Source of the DNA: Mactra quadrangularis
Taxonomy: Eukaryota; Mollusca; Bivalvia; Venerida; Mactridae
DNA length: 64,000 bases
Direction of reading: 5' to 3'
NCBI GenBank assembly: GCA_025267735.1
Contig: CM046305.1
Span: forward strand, 38,771,108 to 38,835,107
Shown: piece by piece, positions 47,762-58,982 of the stretch
Numbering within the stretch: the stretch's first letter is position 1
Layout of the letters: each line of letters opens with the position of its first letter
Made by a program: the position numbers and the translations under genes
Notes under the pieces: model-generated
Database searches by the model: none
Told to the model about the DNA's origin: nothing
The model's input: the letters and a program-made list of their open reading frames with translations, nothing else

Positions 47762-48025
47762 GTAGCCTGTTCAATTACCCTAAACGTTCCAAAACGTTTC
47801 GTAACGATACATTCGGAACTCCTCGGCTATTCGCTGCGAATAATATTGGACATGTTTAGACGTTAATTTGAAACTACCGGTGCTGAAGTAAACAAATATA
47901 CGATCATTTAGATAAAGAGTGATGTTTCGTTTTAGTCCATAAATTTTGAAACATCACTCATTGCCTTAACGATCGTGTATCGTTACGGAACGTTTTGGAA
48001 TGTTTAAGGTATTTGAAAAGGCTAC
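47762..48025. mobile_element. 264 bp MITE, unit A only
   Basis: Ends GTAGCCTGTTCAATTACCCT and TTTGAAAAGGCTAC, with inverted homology continuing through AACGTTCCAAAACGTT and CGTAACGATACA. It includes the GGAACTCCTCGGC motif and an inner hairpin GAGTGATGTTTC / GAAACATCACTC. The target duplication is not clear. Confidence 0.75.
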
Positions 48026-48210
48026 TGGTTGAATTCACTTAACGGAGTTACAATATAATCCATGTGATATTTTCTTTGCCATTGTGGTGTTAAATAAAAA
48101 TTTAAAATGTATTAAAATTACGACAGTATACAATTTTGTGTTTTGTTGAATCCGACACAATCTTGAAGAAAGCAAATTACGTTTGCTCGAGTGAATAAAC
48201 TTCTATACAT

Positions 48211-48435
48211 TTAGGAGTGATGTCCCTTGATGTGTTTAGATGTTTTATGACGACATATAAGTACAGGTACATCTGAATGATGTAGACAGTAATCACTAAC
48301 ACTGCCTACAAATGTCCTTCGAACCAAACCCATACCACGTGTACCTAGAATTAACATTGTAACACCTTCTTCTCTTGATGCTTCAATGATTGCCTCCCCT
48401 GGTTTACCACATTGTTGTTTTACGTGACCACTCAT
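48211..48435 (-). CDS. Universal stress protein (UspA domain), last exon, unit A
   Basis: Encodes the C-terminal 74 residues of a UspA-fold nucleotide-binding protein. In order: a KPGEAIIEAS helix start (residues 11-20), a hydrophobic strand VTMLIL, the ATP-binding motif G-x2-G-x9-G-S (GTRGMGLVRRTFVGS, residues 31-45), then the helix SDYCLHH and the last strand VPVLICRHK, with a basic tail ending GHHS. USP proteins bind ATP or AMP and respond to stress; multi-gene families are common in bivalves (family knowledge). The exon begins after an AG acceptor (48,436-48,437) behind a T-rich tract. The encoded M at position 1 is not a start: about half of the domain (the N-terminal strands and first Walker-like site) must lie in upstream exons at higher coordinates, which I could not find. 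Stop TAA at 48,211. Confidence 0.9.
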   Translation of the reverse strand: MSGHVKQQCGKPGEAIIEASREEGVTMLILGTRGMGLVRRTFVGSVSDYCLHHSDVPVLICRHKTSKHIKGHHS

Positions 48436-48454
48436 CTAAAAAAATAAACAAAAT

Positions 48455-48738
48455 ACTCATTTATTTATTGGAGTTAACGCCGTATCAACACAATTTAGGT
48501 CATTTCATGGTGTCCAGCGCACTTACCTAGCTTTCCTGGACCTTTGTCTATAATCAGTACTCACCTACCTTTCCAAAAGGCCGGAAACTTCTCACATAAT
48601 CAATGGAAGAAAATTGACATTATTGTCTAATTTCCATGGAAGGGTATAACCTCCCCGGGTGGAATTCGAACCCGTACCCCCCTCGGGACACGAGATTCTG
48701 AATCCCGGTGCGCTACCAATTGCGCTATCGACCCGGGT
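48455..48738 (-). mobile_element. SINE family II, full length, in the USP intron
   Basis: tRNA-like head at right (box A GATAGCGCAATTGGTAGCGC, box B GGGTTCGAATTCC on the minus strand), body, and tail GTTGATACGGCGTTAACTCC with AATAAATAAAT. Flanked by TAAACAAAAT at 48,445-48,454 and 48,739-48,748. Unit B has one copy of this site at about 58,948. It lies in the same sense as the USP exon and ends 19 bp before it. Confidence 0.92.
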
Positions 48739-48748
48739 TAAACAAAAT

Positions 48749-48995
48749 TCAGAAATATTGTATCGTAATGAGTATTGTACAATCTATGTTGTATTGTGTT
48801 TTGTCTTGTATATACTATATGAAACAGTGTTATATCGTATTGATTTGTATCATAGAACATTGTAGTATCTAACTTGTGACATATGTGCGTATGATAGCAT
48901 TTTGTGTACATTAAGAAAAAGACTTAATCTTAAACTCAAACTAATTTTACCTATAATTACAAACAAAATTTTACAATTACATTGAGCTGTATGTA
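48749..48995. other. Intron or intergenic of unit A
   Basis: AT-rich. Unit B has a further ~300 bp here (58,983-59,275) that A lacks. Confidence 0.5.
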
Positions 48996-49120
48996 TACGT
49001 TACAGGCAATTTGTAAATTTAGGCAATTTGTAAAATGCCTAAAAATTCAGGCAATTTGTAAATTGCCTAAATGTGTCAGGCATTTTGTAAAATGTCTAAG
49101 AATAACTAGGCATTAACAAC
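48996..49120. repeat. Tandem AGGCA palindromes (unit A)
   Basis: Repeated TTAGGCAATTTGTAAATTGC-type units, each nearly its own reverse complement (TAGGCAWTTTGTAAAWTGCCTA), spaced roughly 25-35 bp. A larger version is in unit B (59,490-59,755). Confidence 0.75.
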
Positions 49121-50235
49121 GGCCACGGTGTAATCGAGCATTGATACTACATTCGTATTCAATGTAATGAATATTCATGCATAAAGGTCAGGTCGGGGTC
49201 AAACTTTACGCACAATATGAATTTCAAGTTGTGTTCACACATTAACTCTATTATCTACACACAACGTTATCAGTCTTAAGTAAGCCATTGTGCCAAAGTG
49301 CAGCAAAATGTCTCTGTAATCAAACAATTGTGAGTTTTAAATGCATAACAATGTAGCTATTCTTGTCTGATATTTCTAAAATATTTAACTGGACACTGGA
49401 GACATTAACGTTGAGGCAAAAGTTAATATTTCTCATTTCCATATTCTTAAATTGTCAGTTTGTTGGTTTTTTTGAAGATTTTCATGTTCAATTTGTTAGA
49501 AATTTTCTTTAACGTCCATACGAAAGGAAACATATTTTTATGAGCTTTTATTTTATTTCCTGTGTCATCAAATTTACATTTCAAAGAGAAACTGATGGAA
49601 AATAATTCTCTATTTATAAAACAATAAATGTCACTAAATTGAAACCATAACATCGATTTCACTATTCAGATAGTTTTCCTGTTAATATTCTATTTTATCA
49701 GTTTACTGAGCGTTAAAACACCACTGAACAAATACGTGAAGTTCCTCATGTGTTCCGTGAGTTGTCAGTTATAATCAAAATAAATGATTGGAAACTAATT
49801 AGTTTGTCACTAAGTGAAAACATTTCTTAGCAATGTTAATCACGTGATCTAGTGTTTACAACGTCTTCAATTGTGTCAACACATTCATGATGTCATCTAC
49901 ATGGCAAATCTTAACTAGTTTTGGTGTGTCCAGTGAAAATTTAAACAAATACTCTCAAGAGACTCTTTACAGAAATGTAATGAAAAGAAATGTATCTGCC
50001 TAAAACATGCGATTGCCTTTAGGCATTTAAAATAGGATTACCTTAGCCAGTATGCTTTAAACAAATATTATGTAAGATACGTACATAACCGATGTTTAAA
50101 AATTGCAGCATAATTATGTAATTATATTAAAAAAAATATTATGTTAAAGACAAACAATCGATAAAGAAAGTATCGTTCTTCTAAGCAGAAAAATAATTTT
50201 AGATAACCTTTAACAGTGTGTATTAAATTGCTGAA
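49121..50235. other. Intron or intergenic of unit A
   Basis: Collinear with 60.2-61.28 kb in unit B. Candidate USP exons were searched for here on the minus strand; none was convincing. Confidence 0.5.
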
Positions 50236-50237
50236 AC

Positions 50238-50420
50238 GGCCTAGGGCTAATGGTTAGCATGTTTGACTTCGAATCGGGAGATCGTAGGTTCGAAACCCGG
50301 TCGCGGTAGGTCATACCCTATACATGAGTTGTCCACCTCGTGGTAGGGTAAGTTAGTACTGGTGATAGAAGTGTCCAGAAAATATATAGTAGGAAGAGCT
50401 GGCCGTCGTATAAATGACCT
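50238..50420 (+). mobile_element. SINE family IV (tRNA-Arg-like head), unit A
   Basis: Head GGCTAATGGTTAGCATG..TGACTTCGAATCG..GGTTCGAAACC resembles a tRNA with a TCG anticodon, followed by a body (GTGGTAGGGTAAGTTAGTAC, AAGAGCTGGCCGTCGTATAA). The 5' and 3' acceptor segments do not pair, so it is not a functional tRNA. Unit B copy 61,284-61,470 keeps a better head. Confidence 0.75.
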
Positions 50421-51039
50421 ATATATGTGTTAAATTTGACGTTTAAAAATAAGATTGCTGAAACAGAATAATATTTATTGATGCTGTGGTCAATATGAGA
50501 CATACAAGGTTTCATACATCATGTTGTATAATCTCTCAGCTGTAACTTTATACACTTGAAATTAATACAGATGAATTATCAATTATTTGAAATTATAATT
50601 TATAGAGAATATGGTACATAGATTATTATTGTTATTATGTTATGGTTCAACTTTAAAGCCCCATTACTAAATTGAACGCTGATAATTGTAAAGTATCATG
50701 TTTTTGCTTTAAACTTATGCAAACATTCAATAAATATATAAAACACATCCCAGGCACAAAAAGCCCAAGTATTTCCTTCAGAATTTGTACTAATACTTTG
50801 TTGAAATTCGCGATTAAAACCGAAAGTAAAATCACGAAACACAACGAACGAGATCGGAATATCCCGTCGTGGCTAAAAATAACCATAACTTCAAACCGGA
50901 AGTAATCAAATTTTCTGCTTTGATAAATACACGTTTTGTATAGTGAATTTCGTGCGAAAGCTTATTAAACCGCACGAAACTCATGTAAATAGTTTCATGA
51001 AATCATACAATAGCATATACTGACGTGAAAAAATACGCA
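50421..51039. other. Unannotated part of unit A
   Basis: Frames on both strands at 50,653-50,905 change length in unit B and have no recognised domain. Contains an AT-rich stretch and a CG-bearing block near 50,805-50,905. Confidence 0.45.
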
Positions 51040-51640
51040 TCAATTATGTCTTTAGATATACAGAAACGTTTGCTGAAAGGCAACGTTCACGTAGAACGCG
51101 TGCAACGTGGGTAAGACAAGACAACTACAAAACTTTATGTACAACGTCATTCGCGTAATAGATTTTCAAGACTGTATCTACGTTACGAATAGTGAAGGGG
51201 TAACCGTGTACGCCAAATAACTCAACAATGGGAAAACTACTTGAGACTAGTTCTAAAGTTATGCCACCGTCACCGGCGTCTATTTCTACCCTCGTATTAT
51301 CGCGGGCATTGTGTTGGGAGAATGTAGTGTTTAGTGATCAGTCGTGTTTTGACTTATGTAACGCGCTTAGTCTTATAAGTTTCTTAAAACGAGTTTCAGC
51401 CACAACTGGTTGTTTGCCAAGGTAATATCGTGGACTCATCACATTGACCAGCTATTATCTCCTGCGAGTGACGCTTTATTTAAGCAACATCCAGACTTTG
51501 TCAATCAGCATAAAACGTCAGACCTCTTGCACGTTGCACACGTCACTATTGACTTATCACTGGCTTACAACATTTAAGTATTTCTCTTGTTATTCTGAAT
51601 CACGAAAATTATGTACCAAGTTGAAATGAGCGTTTCATTA
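51040..51640. promoter_or_regulatory. CpG-bearing conserved block (unit A)
   Basis: Clearly richer in CG than the surroundings and about 3% different from unit B (62,070-62,660), less than the unit average. Open frames on both strands (for example 51,228-51,425 plus, ending at a CAAG|GTAATA donor-like site) are interrupted in unit B by a TAG or TAA at the same place. Better explained as a promoter or 5' region than as coding sequence; no start site is visible. Confidence 0.3.
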
Positions 51641-52199
51641 TTTTACATCGGTTTAGATATTTGCGTACTCAAAACTTGCACGCTCTGGTTTCTCGAGTAA
51701 ATCACTGGAAAAAACGATATGATATCAAAACTTTACATTTTCGTGTAAGTTTTATCTAACACTCTACAAGCAATTTGATTGGCTGAGAGAGTATCTCCGT
51801 AATCTAATTTAAATGTTATAAAAGTACCCCACTTTTATAAGAAACTGATATTTTGAATAACTTGACCCCTACAGGGGAACCCGCTAGAGAGAGTTATTAT
51901 AACCCCAAGCCAGTTATATTCTATTGTCTTTCTGATAGTATTACTTTAGTATTACTTGTTTTCAGATTGATGATAAAGATTTTTTCTTCGTTTAGTGGCT
52001 TTGAAACATTTCTATGAGACACCTCTTTACTTGTTGTGTATAACATCAACATTATGTATCTTACATCAACATATCACGTGACCCCTCTTTCATGGACCTA
52101 TATACTTATATGTATGTCCATGTATTGTTTTATGTATGTTTAAGTAACTATGTTGTCGACAGGCTTACATGATATTTCAACAATAAAGTTATACATGCT
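51641..52199. other. Intergenic end of unit A
   Basis: Collinear with 62.66-63.19 kb in unit B. Nothing recognised. Confidence 0.5.
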
Positions 52200-52224
52200 A
52201 TTTTCAAATCAAATCGGTCAAAGG

Positions 52225-53005
52225 TATCTGTATCAGTATAATGTGATATTACGTACCATTTATTGCTAACAGTATTTGTATAATGTGATATGACATACCC
52301 TTTCATTGGTATGTGATTTGTTGTACCCTTTTATTGGTAATAGTATCAGAATAATGTGATATTACGTATTGTTCTATTGTTACCGGTATCAGTATAATGT
52401 GATATGACGTAACCATCAATTGGTATCTTTATCAGTATAAAGTTATATGACGTACCCTTTCAATAGTACCTGTATCAGTTAAATGTTATATGACGTACCT
52501 TTCATTTGTGCAGGTATCAGCATAATATTATATGACGTAACTTCCATTGGTACCGGTATCAGTATAATGTGATTTGTCGTACACTTTTTATTGGAAATAG
52601 TATTGATAATGTGATTTGACGCACTGTTCCATTGTTACCGAAATTAGTATAATGTGATATGACGTACCCTTCCATTGGTACCGGTATCAGATAATGATAT
52701 ATGTCGTACCCTTCCATTGGTACTGGTATCAGTATAATGCTATATGACGTACCCTTTCATTGGTAGGCCTATCGGTATCAGTGAAATGAAATATGACGTA
52801 CCCTTTCATTGGTACCGGTATCAGTTTAATGTTATATGACGTAACCTTTCATTCATACTTGTATCAGTATAATGTGATATTACGTACCATTTTATTGCTA
52901 CAGGTACCAGTATAATGCGATATGGCGTACCGTTCCATTTGTACCAGTATCAGTATAATAGGATATGACGTACCGTTTAATTGGTACCGTTATCGTACCG
53001 GTTCG
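52225..53005. repeat. 43 bp satellite at the start of unit B
   Basis: Same 43 bp unit as unit A but more diverged, with several irregular spacings. Confidence 0.9.
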
Positions 53006-53483
53006 TTATTAACGTTAACCAACCCTATATACGAGTATAACCCTAGCTATTGAAATAAACGAAAAACAAAATCAAACTAAACCAAGCAAAAACTTATTTA
53101 TCACATTTATCAATGAATCATACCACGTTCTTGTCATTTTTGATTTCCTAAGCGTATATCAGTCTAGACTTGTTATTTGTTAACACTTTCAGAATACCCA
53201 TGGTAATCTCAACATATGCCCTTGATTAAAACATTTACTTAATCATATCTATACAGCTTTGTGAATATTGCAACATCGTCAAGCATTATACTCATTTTAG
53301 ACAGCTAAATGATTGACCTGGTCTAACTTTTCATAGTTTTTTACTTTACGAAAATACTACTTGTACTTGGAAAAAAAGCTTTCGAGAAACTATTTGTCAT
53401 TGCTTTGAAAGGAAAATTGCAATAATTGCCTTGATATTTTCACCAGTTTTTGTAGAGTATTTCAATAATATTGACTCAATCCA

Positions 53484-53762
53484 TAGGCGGTTCTAGCGGG
53501 GATCAGGGGGGTCCGTACCCCCCCCCCTAGAATTTGGAAAATGTACCTGTCCATTAGTGTATTTCTTGCCTGTAAGTCATTTTTAAGTAGTATGAAGCAA
53601 TTTTTCTCGGTGTTTAACAAAGGTTTAATGATTATCTAGCTTTTATTATCAATGTGTTTTTTTCTGCAAAATGTGTATAATGTGGTTGTGGTTCAAGGTT
53701 CGGACCCCCCTAGAAAAGTCTGGCCCCATCCCTAGAAAAAAAGTCCTGTATCCGCTCTTGCA
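53484..53762. mobile_element. Non-autonomous hAT-like fragment (unit B)
   Basis: Counterpart of 40,796-41,075. Confidence 0.6.
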
Positions 53763-54310
53763 ATTCTAATATACATAATAACATTTATCTTAGGACGGCA
53801 AATCCAGGAGAAGAAAAACATTTCTACGGAAAGGTCATTATATTCAAGTAAAAAACAAAACGACTCCTCGTGCGTGAAACAAAAACAATTTAAGTAAACT
53901 CACCAAAAAACAATTCCGTGGAAGTGAGAAAACAAACAAATATAAATTCTAGGAAAAACACTAAGCTAGAATTGTATTGAAAAGCAACCAGCACGTTGAC
54001 TGATGTCTTGACAATATTTGAGGATATAAATCATCTATGTATGTTTTTTAGACAACTTCGGTGTTAAAATACAATTCACATAGGAAAATATTCGTGTTGA
54101 AAGCTTTCCATTAAACATAAATAATACGTTTACCAATCGACCCAAAAATGAAGCTAGACAAAGGATAGAAAAAGACGTATATTTGTCAAGATTTACAATG
54201 TATACAATACCATGTATGTATCTTTTATCTATTTTTTTAAGAAGTTTGTTTTCAGTTTTTATTTTGTTAAGTTTACAACGAAAGACTTACTAGCTATATT
54301 GAACAGTTTT

Positions 54311-54374
54311 CTAGATCAGTCATAGCGGAACCAACTACTTCTCTCTATTAGGAGAAAGGACATCATTGTTGATA
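54311..54374. repeat. Single unit of the 68 bp repeat (unit B)
   Basis: One copy of the unit that is repeated about 20 times in unit A. Confidence 0.9.
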
Positions 54375-54852
54375 CATACATATCAGATAAATAACTAAAT
54401 ACTGATTGTTTTTAACAAAGTTTAAATACAGACCAGTTAAATGATTTTATTTCACATATTAATACATGCACGCGTTTGCTAAGGCTTTGCTCTTTCGACA
54501 CCAACATCTTTTTTATCAATGTTTATAATGGATTAACTGGTCTCTAAATCGGCCGGCTGTGTCTTTATCAACAATAGATAGAACGGAGGTAGGAATTATG
54601 ACTTGCATACAGAGAATAGTATTTTAGCCTATCTCATGTAGAATTGTCAGGCTAACTATTCACTTTATCATTATGTCACTGGTATTTAAAACAGGATATT
54701 AAAACTCAAACACTGAGAGCTAAACTTATTTCTTTAATCAGGGACACTGGGAGTTGAAACAACCTCCATGTATTAAACTTATGCATGTATTTTACTGAAT
54801 ACAAATCAATCATACATGTTATATATTTAAACATTCAAGGCAGTAAAATCCT
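54375..54852. other. Unannotated part of unit B
   Basis: AT-rich; includes a ~75 bp insertion near 54,510-54,585 relative to unit A. Confidence 0.5.
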
Positions 54853-55073
54853 GTGGTGCTTTTCACAAAACCTCTTATGAAAAAGATCTTCGTAAGTCAG
54901 TTTCATACAATTTGGACTTTAAAGTCTGACGGATAATAAGCATAACTATGATATGATATTCAAAAGTATACACAATTTTACACGATTTGTATAATATTTA
55001 GAATTTATGAGCCAAAAAATGAGCGTATTATCTATGTTTCTTGCTTTTGACTTTTTATGTGAAAACGCACCAC
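54853..55073. mobile_element. ~220 bp MITE, unit B only
   Basis: Ends GTGGTGCTTTTCACAAAA and TTATGTGAAAACGCACCAC are inverted repeats. Unit A lacks the segment near 43,777. The target duplication is not clear. Confidence 0.7.
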
Positions 55074-56475
55074 TAATTTTCACATAATACTGAATGAATC
55101 AGACATGATGAATATTTATGAAGCATTCATCTGCCTGAAAGTACAATGAGATATGTTGATTCAAAACACATGACATCATATTTAAGTAATTCGGCAATAT
55201 ATCTCAATATACCTTTTTTACAAATCAATATAAACGGCATGGTAGTGATATATTACGTCATATCCCAGATTTTTTGTGACAAGTCTGTAAATGATATATT
55301 TCGTATTCTTCGCTAGTCAGTGTGTGCAGACGTAACATATCATGAAAATCGGATATGGTCCATTTACAATTCCTTTTGCTTGATTACACTCAATTTTCCC
55401 ACCATCAGCCATTACTATGAAGTGAATCAGTCTACTGTAAAGGCAGCAAGTTTGTAACGGAAAACAAATAAATCATACATGTTATCTATTTGAATATTCA
55501 AGACGTAAAATCCTTATTTCACACAAAATCTAACAATGAATACTGATTTATTCAGACATGATCAATATTTATGAAGCATTCATCTGCCAGGAAGTACAAT
55601 GTAATATGTATTTAACAAGTTGATTGAGGACACTTGACGCAAGACAAAGTTATATTGTAAACAAGGAAGTCACGTGTAGATTGTAACGATTGAAGTCTGA
55701 ACACCATTGAGACCATTTGAGCATTTCAGAGTTTCACATGTTTTCATTTCTGAAAGGAACTGTAAGGCAAAAGTTATAACTTCTTTTCCCTGATTTTATT
55801 ATGCAATATAACACAATATATACACAATTGTGCTGTTGTGGTTGCAACAGACAAACTGATATATTTTTTTATTATTTTCTCTAAATATCTTGGATGTTTT
55901 CTAACTTGACCCATATTGGCCAGTTTAGCTAAGATAGGTTAGTGTTAAAATACCCGTTCATAGATGAGAAAGATACTAGTGCTTATTATTGCACAACATT
56001 AGTATAATTAAATTACAAAGATACCCTAATCGCCTCACAATATTAAAAAGACAAACAGCTAGTTTTAGAAATGCTTAATTTCAACAAGTACGACGTATAA
56101 CAAAACATATATAAATATAAATAAATAAATAGCGTGGTGTTTTTCTCGGTATTCTTCTTTCGTTTTCGAAAACGCGTATGTCATGTTTTAATCAGTTTAG
56201 TTACGAGTAATTAGTGACAAATGTTATTTGTATATATGTGATTTCTTATGTACTTTACATTGCGACTTAACTTAGTTCTATACGTTAGCCCAGTTATTTT
56301 CCTGTATATACCTTTTATGATTGATTTGCATTCATATATTGTCTATTTGTTTGGAATTAAAAGTTGCCAGAATTTCTCAGAGTTTTTATTAAACATGTTT
56401 GTAGTAAATCACTATGCGACAATGAATATAACAAATATTGGTGGTTATATATTTATGACATGAGTAGATTTGTCC
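55074..56475. other. Unannotated part of unit B
   Basis: Collinear with unit A, including the inverted 44.6 kb-type repeat near 55,900-56,170. A 71-codon frame at 56,248 is interrupted in A by an insertion. No gene supported. Confidence 0.5.
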
Positions 56476-56551
56476 ATAAATGCACTCATGATCGTCATAC
56501 ATGTATCACAGTTCGTCTGAACTGAAATATGACGATCATGAGTGTATTTAT
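56476..56551. repeat. Hairpin element (unit B)
   Basis: ATAAATGCACTCATGATCGT pairs with ACGATCATGAGTGTATTTAT, one mismatch. Confidence 0.75.
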
Positions 56552-56584
56552 AGCATTGTTTTAGATACATAAAACTATTTATAT

Positions 56585-56863
56585 ATGCTTATTTTATACA
56601 CCAGACATGATAATAGTGTTTTTATTAATGCAGGAAGATATATAATACTAATCGGATGTAAGGAAGTCAAATCTAACATAATGCAATGTTGCTTCATCGT
56701 GAATAAATTTGTTATCTCCCAATATGTCAACAATGTGTCCTCAATTATTTATGTTAGCCTGCTCACCTCACTAGCTTTTAATGTCTATTTTCTACACCAG
56801 CACTTGATTGTATCTTATTTATTAAGAAAACATAGAAAATCAACATTATTTTCGATTTTATAA
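56585..56863 (+). other. Open frame kept in both units, unknown (unit B)
   Basis: Counterpart of 45,576-45,815, with 13 more codons because the unit A stop (TAA) is a leucine codon here. Confidence 0.2.
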
Positions 56864-58134
56864 AAACTATAATATTAATGTGACTCAATTAAATATCAAA
56901 CCCAGACCTCAGAGTCAACATACTTTTGTTACATTTAGATCAGCACCGTGACGTCATTACTTTATACCAGTCTAAAGATATAGCCAGTGAGAAGTATATT
57001 CTTAGATTTCAAGGAACATCAACACGATATTATATACTTTATTATTGTATGGCATGACAAAAGTTGCAATATTCTAAACGGAAAGTTTGTGTGTGCTAAA
57101 AAGTATTTGTTGGGTAATAAAAAATTGTGTTACAAAAACATACTGTTTTGTATTAAACAATATATACCACAGGTTTCTGAAATACCTGGCTTAATATACA
57201 AATATACTATAATACAGTATTTAATAATAACATTACAAGGGGTATCTTTATGAATGTTCTAAACATAAACATGTGCATCTAAAGCATGGTTAGTTAAACG
57301 TTACAAGTGAATATCTAATTGCAGTGAGGAAAAAAACATTAAAAGCTTACATCCTGTTTTGTTGATTATAGAGTTTGCATCCATACGATTAAAGTCTTGT
57401 TCTCTATTGAAGAGAGGTGGATGGAACAAAAACACAAATAAACGATAGTCTCCGCAACAACGTTTTGAGGGTTTAGAGCAAAACGGTTCAATCCAAATGT
57501 CCTCGTTAAATCCAAGACAACTTATTCTCCAAATCTATACAATACTATTGTGTGAACATTGCAAACGTCTTATTTCATCTGAACATTCGGTATATATAGA
57601 CAGTTTGGTAAAAAGCGTTTTGTTGTAGATCCCTTAAAATGTTCAAAATATACACAAATGGTTTCATACAAAGATATACTGGACGAGATATACTGATTGT
57701 CAAGATTTAGGGTTTTATACAATTTCACTTGAGCTCTTGATCATTGCTACCACATTTACATCTGAGGTTGACCACATTTTATTATTTACTGGAAGTCATT
57801 CCAATGACATATGAGAGCACTGCTTACAGGTAAATAGTACAATAGTTATACAGTAGTTATTGTTTGCGGTTATTCTTTCAAAGCACTTTTGAACTCCAAT
57901 AATCAAAATCTAAAATAGATCGTGATTCTTTTTATAATATGCTATCTTCAGGTGTAACAATGGTAGAATTGATTGAGTACTTGAGTCTAATTGAAGTCTA
58001 TGAGCAAACGACATTTGCTATACCAAGTATCGTCGATTTACACCTATGTACAAATGGGCACAGAAAATTATCCAGATGGAACAGGTTGTTCACCTTTAAA
58101 CTTATAACTTTTAACATAATTAAAACAATCTCAA
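56864..58134. other. Unannotated part of unit B
   Basis: Collinear with 45.8-47.4 kb. Frames such as 57,939-58,181 differ from unit A almost only by amino-acid-changing substitutions, arguing against coding. Confidence 0.5.
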
Positions 58135-58136
58135 TA

Positions 58137-58374
58137 TCGTCGTGGTCACTTGAAAATGCCGGAAAAACTACTAAAAGCTAAGTTTTCAGGAGACGAAAAA
58201 ACATTATTCCGTGCATTATTTTGCATAATTTTACATCAGATGAATATCTTTAAGTGCAGATATGCATTCGAATCGAAACTATTTATAACTATTAATAACT
58301 GTAGCGTCTTACAAAAAACAAAAAAACAAAAATCGAAATTTTGTAGTTGCGGCATTTTCAAGTGACCACGCCGA
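58137..58374. mobile_element. 238 bp MITE with TA target, unit B only
   Basis: Ends TCGTCGTGGTCACTTGAAAA and TTTTCAAGTGACCACGCCGA, flanked by TA (58,135-36 and 58,375-76). Unit A has no insert (CTCAATGTAAGAC). TA duplication and short ends suggest Tc1/mariner mobilisation. Confidence 0.8.
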
Positions 58375-58713
58375 TATAAGACTATATACTTTACATGCTA
58401 AGTAACCACATCTACTGCAGCTATCCCAATTAATGATTGCATCAAAGTCTAATTTTGTATTCGATGGAACTAACTTTCATCTAGAGCTCCCTGGTTGAGT
58501 TCACTTAACGGAGTTACAATTATATTCCATGTGATATTTTCTTTGCTATTGTGGTGTTAAATGAAAATTTAAAGTGTATTCAAATCACGACAGTATACAA
58601 TTTTGCTTCCTCTCCGGAAATATTTAATCATGTGACCGGTGTGTATTGTTGAATCCGACACAACCTTGAAGAAAGCAAATTACGTTTGCTCGAGTGAATA
58701 AACTTCTATACAT

Positions 58714-58938
58714 TTAAGAGTGATGTCCCTTGATGTGTTTAGATGTTTTATGACGACATATAAGTACAGGTACATCTGAATGATGTAGACAGTAATCACT
58801 AACACTGCCTACAAATGTCCTACGAACCAAACCCATACCACGTGTACCTAGTATTAACATTGTAACACCTTCTTCTCTTGATGTTTCAATGATTGCCTCC
58901 CCTGGTTTACCACATTGTTGTTTTACGTGACCACTCAT
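58714..58938 (-). CDS. Universal stress protein (UspA domain), last exon, unit B
   Basis: Same exon as 48,211-48,435: 74 codons, acceptor AG at 58,939-58,940 after a clean T/C tract (GTTTATTTTTTCAG), TAA at 58,714. The G-x2-G-x9-G-S motif and the last strand VPVLICRHK are intact. Four nucleotides differ from unit A in 225: three silent, one changing an alanine to a threonine after AIIE. Flanking DNA differs more. A conserved exon beside a diverged intron suggests that both copies were under protein-level selection after duplication. Continuing the frame past the acceptor (to 59,073) reads intron and is not coding. Upstream exons were not found between the two copies or up to the window end. 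Confidence 0.9.
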   Translation of the reverse strand: MSGHVKQQCGKPGEAIIETSREEGVTMLILGTRGMGLVRRTFVGSVSDYCLHHSDVPVLICRHKTSKHIKGHHS

Positions 58939-58982
58939 CTGAAAAAATAAACAAAATACAGAAATATTGAAAATTGTATTTA

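Larger units (their letters stand above)
39490..52200. repeat. Tandem segmental duplication, unit A
   Basis: Collinear with unit B (52,200-63,190): 43 bp satellite, hAT-like fragment, 68 bp repeat, hairpin, USP exon, AGGCA palindromes, tRNA-derived SINE and a CpG-bearing block, in that order. A is about 1.7 kb longer, mainly from the expanded 68 bp array. Single-copy parts differ by about 3-8% by eye. Confidence 0.9.

Noticed and set aside
50653..50905. Frames on both strands, one with VQILKEIL resembling a helix of a USP protein
   Set aside because: The strands overlap, the unit B version stops early, and there is no UspA motif (no DGS or strand pattern).
51228..51425. 65-codon plus-strand frame ending at a donor-like CAAG|GTAATA, and an overlapping ~70-codon minus-strand frame
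   Set aside because: Both are interrupted by a stop in unit B at about 62,292, with no compensating change.
57939..58181. 80-codon plus-strand frame containing MVELIEYLSLIEVYEQT
   Set aside because: Differences from unit A (47,291 on) are nearly all amino-acid-changing, and the C-terminal part is MITE sequence.
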